Below are positions 42,987 through 51,292 of a stretch of DNA of 64,000 nt, piece by piece. Position 1 is the stretch's first letter. The number at the start of each line of letters is the position of its first letter. The notes under the pieces are model-generated. The model was not told where the DNA came from and made no database searches. It saw only the letters and a list, made by a program, of their open reading frames with translations. The position numbers and the translations under genes were made by a program. The DNA lies in the NCBI GenBank assembly GCA_029263395.1, contig JAJCXO010000229.1, forward strand, positions 57,276 through 121,275, written 5' to 3'. The stretch is from Acidobacteriota bacterium (GTDB lineage Bacteria > Acidobacteriota > Thermoanaerobaculia > Multivoradales > J023).

Positions 42987-43547
42987 ATGAACATCAAGCA
43001 ACTATGCCGAGCCGAAACCACCGAACCTACCCTCTGTAAAGTACTCGCGATCTGTTGCCTCTCCGTGATGTTGCTGCTGACCGCGGCTTGCGGTGCCCCT
43101 CAGCCAGAAGCGCCCCCTGAGACCTATCGGGTGCGGGGCATCATCCGCAAGTTACCGACACCAAACCGCAGCCCACAGGAGCTTTCAGTTCGCCACGAGG
43201 CGATCCCAGAGTTCAAGAACGCCGACGGTAAGGTCGTTGGGATGGACTCGATGACCATGCCCTTCCCGCTCGCTGATCCGGCATTGATCCACACCCTTGA
43301 GGTCGGTGATCGGATCGAGATGCAATTCAACGTGCAATGGAACGGTGATCATCCACTCGAGATCACCGCCATCGATGCCCTGCCTGCTGAGACACGACTG
43401 GCCTTCGAACCGCCAGCACCTGAACCGTCTGCCGCTGAACCGTCTACCGCTGAACCGTCGAGCGCTGAGCCAGCCGTCCCGGACGAGCCCTCGGACGAAG
43501 CCAACGCCGCTTCGGAACCTCCTGTCGATCCCGTCAGCTCGTCATGA
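42987..43547 (+). CDS. CusF-like copper-binding lipoprotein
   Basis: Exported protein of 186 residues. A signal peptide ends with the lipobox LLTAAC (Cys at residue 35), so it should be a lipoprotein. The core is a CusF-type small barrel: YRVRGIIRKLP, LSVRHEAIPEF, then MDSMTMPFPLADP with methionines suited to Cu(I), and VGDRIEMQFNVQW. The C-terminal 50 residues are repetitive (Glu-Pro-Ser with Ala/Thr), from a degenerate 15-bp DNA repeat near 43420-43470. It is coupled to the AmpG-like gene by an ATGA overlap. In other genomes such domains sit in copper-efflux or Sco-type assembly clusters; its link with AmpG is unexplained. Confidence 0.83.
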   Translation: MNIKQLCRAETTEPTLCKVLAICCLSVMLLLTAACGAPQPEAPPETYRVRGIIRKLPTPNRSPQELSVRHEAIPEFKNADGKVVGMDSMTMPFPLADPALIHTLEVGDRIEMQFNVQWNGDHPLEITAIDALPAETRLAFEPPAPEPSAAEPSTAEPSSAEPAVPDEPSDEANAASEPPVDPVSSS

Positions 43548-45118
43548 CCGCCGATGCCAAGGTAGCCCGGCCGACGATGTGGCAGAGCATCGCCCAGGCC
43601 GTAGCCTCATGGCGCACAGCCTCGGTTTCATTGCTGTCCTTCGCGTCTGGATTACCACTCGGCCTGGTGTGGATTGCAATTCCGGATTGGATGCGCAGTA
43701 TCGACGTCGACATCCGCATCGTCGGCCTGTTCACGTTGGCCCAGGCCCCGTGGACCTTCAAACTGATCTGGGCGCCTTTCATGGACCGTTATGCGCCACC
43801 GTTCCTCGGCCGTCGCCGGGGTTGGGCATTGATTGCACAGATTGTCCTGAGTCTGTTGATCTTGCTGCTGGCTGGCGTCGGCGATCACCCCGAGACCCCA
43901 TGGGTGGTTGCCGCTCTCGCCTTGGCAATCGCTTTCGCCTCAGCGAGTCAAGACATCGCCATTGACGCCTACGCGGTCGAAGTTCTGAAAAGAGACGAGC
44001 AAGGCGCCGTCGTCGGGGCGCGCATCGCGGCCTACCGAGCGGCCATGTACGTCGCTGGCGGGCTCAGCATCACCCTGGCGGGGGCCACCTCCTGGCCCTT
44101 GACCAACGTTTTGCTGGCAGCCGTTTTCCTACCGATGATGATCGTCACCTGGAAAGCTCCACCACCCCCCGACACATTGATTCAACCCAAAACTCTCAGC
44201 GATGCGGTGTGGAAACCCTTCCTGGAATTCCTTGCCCGTCACCGCGCCCTCGAGATCTTGGCCTTCGTTTTCCTCTACAAAATTGCCGACAACCTGGCTG
44301 ACGGCCTGCTGCGCCCATTTCTATTCGATATGGGTTATTCCACCTTCGACCGTGGCTTTTCTCTCGCCACCATCGGCTTGCTCGGGATTGTTGGCGGCAC
44401 CTTCGTCGGTGGCTTGTGGACCAATGTCATCGGTCTCGGCAATGCGCTTTGGCTCTTCGGCTTTTTGCAGATCTTCTCCAACATCGGCTACGTTTTTGTC
44501 GCCCGCGCCGAAACCCATCAACTGTTGATGTACGGCGCGCTGAGCTTCGAGAAATTCACCACGGGTCTCGGCACCGGTGCCTTTTCAGTGTTATTGCTGC
44601 GGATGACCCACAAGCGATTCTCAGCCACCCAATACGCCCTGTTCTCGAGTCTCTTCAGCCTGCCGCGGATTGTCTCCGGACCAATTGCTGGCTTCACCGT
44701 CGATGCCGTCGGCTGGGAGATGTTCTTCTGGGCCAGCATTGTCGCTGGCATCCCTGGCTTGCTGATGCTGCAGCGCTTCTCGCCACTCGGCACACGCGAG
44801 CCAGAATTTTCGGTCGAGGCACCGCGCTCCTTGGCGCCATTGTCCACCGCCGCGCTGACCACCCGTGGCGTCCTCGGTGCTGCTGCTGGCTTCCTTTGCG
44901 CGATGCTCTCCTCCGCCTTGCTCTCCGCCCTCAAAGCAGCCCGCGGCGACGGAATGTTCGACTACGCTGCCGCCGTCGAGTCTGTGTTGCAACCCAACGG
45001 AATCGCCGACTGGCTCAGCCTCCTGGGCTTCGTCATCTTCGGTGCTGTCATCGGCCTCGCCACCGCGGCCATTGTTGCAGCCCGTCACGGTGCCGGTCGA
45101 ACAGCGGACACCGACTGA
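43544..45118 (+). CDS. AmpG-like major facilitator permease
   Basis: Polytopic inner-membrane transporter of 524 residues in the PAT/AmpG branch of the MFS. AmpG imports GlcNAc-anhydromuropeptides for cell-wall recycling. Family features: SFASGLPLGLVWIAIPDWMR in helix 1, QAPWTFKLIWAPFMDRYAPP, GRRRGWALIAQ, and in helix 4-5 SASQDIAIDAYAVEVL followed by GARIAAYRAAMYVAGG. About twelve helices are visible plus two extra at the C-terminus. Translation is coupled to the CusF-like gene. Substrate identity rests on family resemblance. Confidence 0.88.
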   Translation: MTADAKVARPTMWQSIAQAVASWRTASVSLLSFASGLPLGLVWIAIPDWMRSIDVDIRIVGLFTLAQAPWTFKLIWAPFMDRYAPPFLGRRRGWALIAQIVLSLLILLLAGVGDHPETPWVVAALALAIAFASASQDIAIDAYAVEVLKRDEQGAVVGARIAAYRAAMYVAGGLSITLAGATSWPLTNVLLAAVFLPMMIVTWKAPPPPDTLIQPKTLSDAVWKPFLEFLARHRALEILAFVFLYKIADNLADGLLRPFLFDMGYSTFDRGFSLATIGLLGIVGGTFVGGLWTNVIGLGNALWLFGFLQIFSNIGYVFVARAETHQLLMYGALSFEKFTTGLGTGAFSVLLLRMTHKRFSATQYALFSSLFSLPRIVSGPIAGFTVDAVGWEMFFWASIVAGIPGLLMLQRFSPLGTREPEFSVEAPRSLAPLSTAALTTRGVLGAAAGFLCAMLSSALLSALKAARGDGMFDYAAAVESVLQPNGIADWLSLLGFVIFGAVIGLATAAIVAARHGAGRTADTD

Positions 45119-45267
45119 GTCACACTCACCAGAGCCTGCCGAGGGCAATTCGACGTCTCAAAAAGAAGTAAGTCTCTCTGAGTCCTCCTCGAAGCTCGAC
45201 GCAAGAACGCTCAGGCCACCCCCAACACGCTCAGGGCTGCCCGCGAGAGCTCTCCCCAGACCTACCT

Positions 45268-47613
45268 TCACTCGCCCTGAGACTGCCGGTGGAGTTCCCA
45301 CAGTCGACTGGGACTGAGAGGAATTTCGCGGATCTCGAAACTTGGATCGCCGAGCGCGTCCTCCACAGCTTGGGCAAAAAGCGGGCCGACGGGGATCGCA
45401 CCGGCTTCTCCTGCGCCCTTGACCCCGAGAGGATTCAACGGCGACTCGGTAACCTCGTGACCGCACTCGATCCTTGGCACATCGAGGGAGGTCGGCAAAA
45501 GATAATCCATCAACGAGGCGTTGAGCAGCTGACCGTCTTCGTTGAAGTGGAGCTGTTCGTAGAACGCATTACCGATCCCCTGCGCGACGCCACCGTGGAT
45601 TTGGCCATCGAGAATCAAGGGATTGATCACCTTGCCACAATCGTGGACCACGACGTAGCGCTGGATCTCGACTTGCATGGTTTCCGGATCGACCTCGACG
45701 ATCATGGCGTGAACTCCCGACGCGGTGGCACCGCGCTCGGGGCCAAAGTAGTCTGTCGACTCCAGGCCGGGCTCGGTGCCGGGCTTGACGGCGCCGCGCA
45801 TGGGATTGGCCCGCAACGCAAGCTCACCCAACGGGATCGCCTTCCCCGGTACGCCACGTACCCGAACCGCACCGTCCGAGAGCTCTAAATCCTCTTCGGC
45901 AACTTCCAACTCCTCGCTCGCTAGCCGCAGGATCTTGCGCCGTACACCCACCGCGGCGGCGTGGATCGCGTTGCCCGCCACCACCGCTCCACGGCTGGCG
46001 AAGGTGCCGGCACCCCAGTGGAACTGGTCGGTGTCCCCGGTCACAACCTCGATATCCCGAACATCCACCCCAACCTGATCGGCAACCACTTGCGCAAACG
46101 AGGTCATGTGCCCTTGACCCTGAGTGCCAACACCGGTGACAACACTCACCTTGCCGCTCGCTTGGACCTGCACCCGGGCACCCTCATAAGGCCCAATCCC
46201 AGTGCCTTCGACATAGGCTGCCAGGCCGACGCCGACCGCACGTCCCTCTGCTCGCAAGCGCGGCTGCTCTTGCTCAATGAAGTTGCGATAGCCAATTCTC
46301 TCCAACGCTTGGTCAAGCACCGGCTCATAGTTGCCACTGTCGTACACCAACGGAGCAAAGTCTTGGAAGATGATTTCGTGATCGTAGGGAAAGGCATCCG
46401 GCGGAATGAAGTTACGACGCCGGATCTCGGCGCGATCGAGTCCAAGCTCCCGCGCAGCAAAGTCCAACAAACGCTCGACCACGAAAACGCCATGCTGACG
46501 CCCCGCACCACGATAAGGCGTCACAATCGGCTTGTTGGTGAAGACGGCTCGAAACTCACTGTAGTAGCTCGGAACGCAGTAGGGACCGAGTAACGTGCAC
46601 TGGCTGTTGATCGGCACCGTCAAGCCATAGGGATTGTAGGCACCGGTGTCGTGCAAGAAGACATCACGTATGCCGAGGATTTTGCCATCTCGGCTGAGTG
46701 CAATCTCCGAATCATGAACCTGACCACGCTCTTGAGTCGTGGCAAAGAAGTTCTCTTCCCGATCCTCGATCCACTTGATCGGACGTCCGAGCTGCATCGA
46801 CAACCAAGGGATGATCACCTCTTCCGGGTAAAACATCATGATCTTGGGCCCAAACCCGCCACCAAGAAAGGGTGCGATCACGCGCACCTGGCTCTCAGAC
46901 AAGCCCAACATGGCGGCAAGACCGTTGCGAATTGGAATCGGTGCTTGAGTGGTATCCCACACGGTCAAACGCTGGGCGCGTTTATCCCAATCGGCGACAA
47001 CCCCTCGGTTCTCCATTGCGGCCGCAGTGCCTCGATCGTAAACGAGCCGACGATCGAGCACCAAATCAGCCTGTTCACGGGCCGCTCGATAGTCTCCTTT
47101 TTCCTGAATCACATGAGCTGCAAGGTTACCTTCGACATCGTCGTGGACCTTCGCTGCACCGCTGGTCACAGCTTCTTCGAGATCAACCACCGCATCGATT
47201 GGTTCGTAGTCGATCCAAACGTCCTCGGCCGCATCCTCGGCCAGATAGCGGCTTTCGGCCACCACCACCGCAACCGCTTCCCGCATATGTCGTACTTTGC
47301 CCTTGGCCAGCGGCACTTGTGTCCGCTCGGTGAACTCGCAGCGCTCGATGGTCGGCGGCGGCGGCACCAACAATGGACCGGGCTGCCAGTAGTCCCCGAG
47401 ATCGGCGGCGGTGTAGACCGCCAACACGCCGTCGCGCGCGACCGCTGCCGAGACATCGATCGAGGCGATCCGGGCATGGGCGTGCGGACTTCGAACAAAC
47501 GCCACATGGCCTGTGCCCGCAAGATTGACATCGTCGACAAACAAAGCCTGTCCCGTTAAAAGACGCGGATCTTCGTTGCGACGGAGACGCTGGCCGAAAG
47601 TTCGGGTGGACAT
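45268..47613 (-). CDS. Orphan CoxL/xanthine dehydrogenase-type molybdenum subunit
   Basis: Large molybdopterin-binding subunit of 781 residues. The ATG at 47613 has AGGAG seven bases upstream and the start MSTRTFGQRLRRNEDPRLLTG is typical. Features include QVRVIAPFLGGGFGPK, the substrate loop TPYRGAGRQHGVFVVE and the catalytic Glu in GVKGAGEAGAIPVG (about 732). The loop is not the AYXCSFR of true CO dehydrogenase, so this is a form II-like aldehyde or aromatic hydroxylase. The usual FAD (CoxM) and 2Fe-2S (CoxS) subunit genes are absent on both sides, so partners must be elsewhere. A 705-base gene-poor spacer lies upstream. Confidence 0.9.
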   Translation of the reverse strand: MSTRTFGQRLRRNEDPRLLTGQALFVDDVNLAGTGHVAFVRSPHAHARIASIDVSAAVARDGVLAVYTAADLGDYWQPGPLLVPPPPTIERCEFTERTQVPLAKGKVRHMREAVAVVVAESRYLAEDAAEDVWIDYEPIDAVVDLEEAVTSGAAKVHDDVEGNLAAHVIQEKGDYRAAREQADLVLDRRLVYDRGTAAAMENRGVVADWDKRAQRLTVWDTTQAPIPIRNGLAAMLGLSESQVRVIAPFLGGGFGPKIMMFYPEEVIIPWLSMQLGRPIKWIEDREENFFATTQERGQVHDSEIALSRDGKILGIRDVFLHDTGAYNPYGLTVPINSQCTLLGPYCVPSYYSEFRAVFTNKPIVTPYRGAGRQHGVFVVERLLDFAARELGLDRAEIRRRNFIPPDAFPYDHEIIFQDFAPLVYDSGNYEPVLDQALERIGYRNFIEQEQPRLRAEGRAVGVGLAAYVEGTGIGPYEGARVQVQASGKVSVVTGVGTQGQGHMTSFAQVVADQVGVDVRDIEVVTGDTDQFHWGAGTFASRGAVVAGNAIHAAAVGVRRKILRLASEELEVAEEDLELSDGAVRVRGVPGKAIPLGELALRANPMRGAVKPGTEPGLESTDYFGPERGATASGVHAMIVEVDPETMQVEIQRYVVVHDCGKVINPLILDGQIHGGVAQGIGNAFYEQLHFNEDGQLLNASLMDYLLPTSLDVPRIECGHEVTESPLNPLGVKGAGEAGAIPVGPLFAQAVEDALGDPSFEIREIPLSPSRLWELHRQSQGE

Positions 47614-48011
47614 CTGACTCTCCTATGACCTCTCAGCGATAAGGAGCGTGCAGTCTATCTCAGCATAGCTCGGCTTGGAGATCTGGATAGAGAATCTCCC
47701 GACCTGCTAAGTGTTTGATTTGGTGATGTTTGAGCCTAGCTCTTCGACTATCGATGGCTTGCGGAAATTTTGTGGAAAAACAATCACCTTCACCTGGGCG
47801 TTAGTTATTTCTACGTTCAGAGCAAATGCCTTGTTTGCCTAACCTAAACAAATAAGTCACCTATTATCAGATAGTTATAAAAAATAGATATACAACTATG
47901 GCCGTTATATTACAGCGTCATGTGAGTTTTCCACAGAACGATTGAACCGACGGCAACTTCGCCGTGCAACCCGGTCGGATTCAGCTTCAAATGGCCCTCC
48001 GCGAGCGATTC
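47614..48011. other. AT-rich spacer with DnaA-box-like motifs
   Basis: The long gap between the histidine kinase stop and the CoxL start is much richer in A+T than its surroundings, especially 47830-47915. TGTGGAAAA (the complement of TTTTCCACA) is at 47771-47779 and TTTTCCACA at 47927-47935; both fit the DnaA-box consensus TTWTNCACA exactly. A small hairpin, ACGGC-AACTTC-GCCGT, follows near 47950. No gene is visible. The second half of the gap is the repeated element at 48012-48284. Confidence 0.5.
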
Positions 48012-48284
48012 ACAGACGGCCTGGAAAAGCCTGCGGAAAACCCGGTGGAAAACTGCCCTGAGGCCTGAATCTAAAGATCCAACAGCAGATTGCACAAATA
48101 GCTGTGCAGGAAACCTAAAGTACTGATTTTAATAGCTTTAAAATTCTGGCCATGAAGCAGCCTAGATCTTGGAGATGCAAAATCCCGACCGTTTTCCACA
48201 GCATTTTCTTCATGCGATACTTGAAGAAATCCATAAGCCCTGAGATAGAGCTAATTTAGCTCCTAGAGAGCCAGTCAAAAAGAT
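48012..48284. repeat. About 270-bp noncoding element, copy A
   Basis: This segment is homologous over its whole length to 62656-62927. Shared blocks in order: ACAGACG, GGAAAAGCCTG, GGAAAA, the palindrome ATTGCACA-N6-TGTGCA (48089-48108), AACCTAA, ATAGCTTTAA-like, TTTTCCACAG (48192-48201), CATGCGATACTT (48211-48222) and CCAGTCAAAA. In both places it lies after the stop of a minus-strand gene and upstream of another. Both palindrome arms are conserved, including a T-G wobble in this copy, while the loop differs, which hints at an RNA stem or a dimeric protein site. It does not resemble a known insertion sequence. Confidence 0.6.
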
Positions 48285-48318
48285 TAACAATTGCCTAATC
48301 AAGCCCGCAAAAAACTCG

Positions 48319-51210
48319 TCAGCAATGTTCGAGCGCAGCCCTCAAGTCGACGATCTTGACCGGCTTGCTCACATAGTCGTCCATCCCCGCTGCCAGGCAG
48401 CTTTCACGATCGCCTCGCACCGCGTTGGCGGTCAAAGCAATCAGCCGCGGCCCAGCTGGCGCAGTCCATTTCTGGCGGATTCGCCGGGCAGTCTCGAGCC
48501 CATCGAGCTCCGGCATCTGCACGTCGAGCAAAACCACATCATACGTTTGGTGTTCGAGAGCAGCGAGCGCCTCTAGGCCGTTGGTCACTAGGTCGGTCTG
48601 GCATCCGAGCCTCTCCAACATCCGGACCGTCACCACCTGATTGACCGGGTCATCCTCGGCGAGAAGAATCTTGAGGGCCTTGTCCCGCGACAGCGCTGAG
48701 AGCCCGGTCATCTTGCGACGCACCCGCAGGCTCTGACTCGGGGTGCCGAACACTGAAACCAACAGTTTCAAGAGCTCACGGGATCTCACCGGCAAGGCCA
48801 ATCGGCCCGCTGGCAACTGCGCTGGCTCCAAGCCGCTTTCATCGCGAGCATTGATTTTACGAACCGTGATCCATGGCATCTGCCGCCGAAACACCTCGGG
48901 CAGTAACGCCCGGCGCAGCCATTGGCGACCGTCACCACCCCAATCACCAAGGATTGCAAGGTCAAACTGTTGCGGATCACGCAGCCAGGCCAGCGCTTGC
49001 TCCGGTGACTCCGCGAGCCGCGGTACCATGCCCCAGCCGGTGAGGTCATCCTTCAGGATACGCTGGGTGAAGATCCCTTGTTCGAGGATCAGAACCCGGC
49101 GCCCCTTCAGCTCCCCGGGAGTCATTTCGAGGTGGTGGTCAAACAGCGACGAAACGGGTCGCAATGGCAGGTGGCAGTGGAACACCGACCCTCTTCCGAC
49201 TTCGCTCTCGACGTCCAGCTCTCCATCCATCAACTCACATAGACGACGGCTGATCGCGAGCCCCAACCCTGAACCACCATGGCGTCGTCGATTCGAGGCA
49301 TCCACCTGACTGAACACCTCGAAAAGATGCCCCAGCTGGTCCTGTGGTATCCCGATACCCGTATCGGTCACCTTGAAACTCACCCCCGACGCTGGGTCGT
49401 CACTGCGCTGACCGTCGCGAGGGGTCACCTCGAGCAAGGTTCCCCCGCGGTCGGTGAACTTGACCGCATTACTCAGCAGGTTGATCAGGATCTGCCGGAC
49501 TCGCAAGGCATCCCCCTCGACGGTCGCTGCCAGTCGGCGATCGACGGTATACGCTAGATCCAGCCCCTTCTCCGCTGCTTTCGAGGCGACGATGCCTATC
49601 GACTCTTCGACCACATCGCGCAGTCGAAAGGGTCGGGTTTCCACCGTCAGCTTGCCGGCTTCGATCTTCGAAAAGTCGAGAATGTCGTCAACAAGTGCGA
49701 GCACCGCATCCCCGCTCGAGCGCGATAACGCCGCATACTCCTGCTGCTCTGGCGTCAAGTCCGTATCGAGCAAAAGATCCGCCACTCCAATGACGCCATT
49801 GAGCGGTGTGCGGATCTCGTGGCTCATGTTGGCTAGAAACCTGGTTTTGGCCTCGCTCGCTTCGATCAGCTGCCGGGTGCGCTCGTCCACCCTTCGCTCG
49901 AGATCCTGTCGCAAGCCTTCGAGTTCGAGATGTGTGCGCAGGAATTGGTTCGCCAGCGATGCCGCAAGCGCCAGTACCAAAAACCCGAAACCGAACGCAA
50001 TCCATCGCGGACCTGCGATCAACCCACGATCGACTGCTACATCGCGCAGGAAGAACGAAATTGAGAGCACCGTTCCCATCGCCAGGATGCGAGCCTCCGG
50101 GTTCCGCCTCCAGGCTTCACGAAAGATCGTCCACAGGGAATAGCCACCGATGACGACCACTGTGATCTCCCAATAGGGCAGGACCCAGAGGTTGAGCGCC
50201 AACCCCGGCGTGCTCACCACCACCAGGCCCGTCACGAGATTGAGCCCCTGATAGATTCGCAAACCGCGGCTGATGCGCAGTCCAAGCAGCGGCCATACCA
50301 GCTGAACGAACACCGCGACCAACGCGAACAGCAGCAAGTATTCGAGTTCTTTGAGTAGTAGGAAACTGTCGCTCAGGTTGTACTTCCATTGAGTACGGAG
50401 CACAGAATACCCACCAAATGTCAGCGAGCACACACCGAACCACAGATAGCCGTTGAGCTGGGGCCGACGTCGGAAGAGCTCGAGGTGGAATAACCCTAGA
50501 ATGAGAAAAAGACCTGCCAGGAAGACCTGCAACTGTTCCGACTCGAGCTCGTGCCGGGCTAACTCCTCGATATGTCCTAGCAAGTAAGGCCCACTGTGGG
50601 GGCCGTCCATGTCCCCAGCGGTATCGGACGACTTCCAGACCCGCAGCGCAAGAACCAGACGGCCGTTCGGTTCGATCGCCCGGGGCGGAATCGCATAGGT
50701 TCCATGCCGGTCGTAGTCGATCTTCGGCGTCGGCGGCAGCTGTCCGACGCCGCCCAGCCGCAGGCCACCAGCGAAAATCTCATAGGCACTGTCGACTTTG
50801 CCGATGGTCACCCCGAGCCGCAGGGCCCCACGATCTTCGATCGACAGTGGCCAGCTCTTCCCGTCGAGCTGGATCGTTCGTCGGTACCAGGCCATGCCGA
50901 CGTCTTCGCCCGACACAAAGCCGCTCGGCACCTTGACCTCGAGCCACGCCGAATCATCGTAGTCAGGTACTGCCCAGGTGAGATCGTCTCCGAGCTGAGT
51001 CTTCCAGTAGCCGTCGAGACGAACCAGCTCTTGATCGAGCATCTCGACCTCGACCACTTGTTCAGCCACTAGCACACTCACCGACGCCAGAACGATCGCT
51101 AGGCTCGCAGCCGAGACACGAAGAAGCTTCAGCAGCCAGCGCTCCAACGGACCGCGGGGAGCCAAGATCGAAACAATACGAGATCTGGATTGAGGGGCTC
51201 TAACGCTCAC
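48319..51210 (-). CDS. Hybrid sensor histidine kinase with 7TMR-type input
   Basis: Membrane-bound two-component kinase of 963 residues. The GTG at 51210 (AGGAG four bases upstream) is preferred to the TTG at 51246. After a first helix comes a periplasmic sugar-binding-like domain (LDGYWKTQLGDDLTWAVPDY, MAWYRRTIQLDG), then seven helices of the 7TMR-DISM type. A coiled coil leads to the phosphoacceptor His in FLANMSHEIRTPLNGVIG (about 464), N box ILINLLSNAVKFTDRG, VTDTGIGIP and GGSGLGLAISRRL. A degenerate middle receiver follows, and then a complete receiver with phospho-Asp in VVLLDVQMPELDG and Lys in YVSKPV. It may pass phosphate to an Hpt protein such as that at 42477. Confidence 0.93.
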   Translation of the reverse strand: MSVRAPQSRSRIVSILAPRGPLERWLLKLLRVSAASLAIVLASVSVLVAEQVVEVEMLDQELVRLDGYWKTQLGDDLTWAVPDYDDSAWLEVKVPSGFVSGEDVGMAWYRRTIQLDGKSWPLSIEDRGALRLGVTIGKVDSAYEIFAGGLRLGGVGQLPPTPKIDYDRHGTYAIPPRAIEPNGRLVLALRVWKSSDTAGDMDGPHSGPYLLGHIEELARHELESEQLQVFLAGLFLILGLFHLELFRRRPQLNGYLWFGVCSLTFGGYSVLRTQWKYNLSDSFLLLKELEYLLLFALVAVFVQLVWPLLGLRISRGLRIYQGLNLVTGLVVVSTPGLALNLWVLPYWEITVVVIGGYSLWTIFREAWRRNPEARILAMGTVLSISFFLRDVAVDRGLIAGPRWIAFGFGFLVLALAASLANQFLRTHLELEGLRQDLERRVDERTRQLIEASEAKTRFLANMSHEIRTPLNGVIGVADLLLDTDLTPEQQEYAALSRSSGDAVLALVDDILDFSKIEAGKLTVETRPFRLRDVVEESIGIVASKAAEKGLDLAYTVDRRLAATVEGDALRVRQILINLLSNAVKFTDRGGTLLEVTPRDGQRSDDPASGVSFKVTDTGIGIPQDQLGHLFEVFSQVDASNRRRHGGSGLGLAISRRLCELMDGELDVESEVGRGSVFHCHLPLRPVSSLFDHHLEMTPGELKGRRVLILEQGIFTQRILKDDLTGWGMVPRLAESPEQALAWLRDPQQFDLAILGDWGGDGRQWLRRALLPEVFRRQMPWITVRKINARDESGLEPAQLPAGRLALPVRSRELLKLLVSVFGTPSQSLRVRRKMTGLSALSRDKALKILLAEDDPVNQVVTVRMLERLGCQTDLVTNGLEALAALEHQTYDVVLLDVQMPELDGLETARRIRQKWTAPAGPRLIALTANAVRGDRESCLAAGMDDYVSKPVKIVDLRAALEHC

Positions 51211-51292
51211 GAAACTCCTCTTTGGCTGCCCCTCATCGGTTGGCAACTCGGGACCGAGCGTACGGTCCCAAGTCTAAAACCGTATGGTATCG

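Noticed and set aside
44416..45171. Plus-strand open frame of 251 codons
   Set aside because: Shadow of the AmpG gene in another phase; very Arg/Cys-rich.
46651..47559. Plus-strand open frame of 302 codons
   Set aside because: Antisense to the CoxL-type gene; no domain or start signals.
47830..48284. Chromosomal origin oriC
   Set aside because: AT-rich DNA and DnaA-like boxes are present, but dnaA, dnaN, gidA and other usual origin neighbours are absent, and flanking genes point towards, not away from, the region. Kept only as a question under findings.
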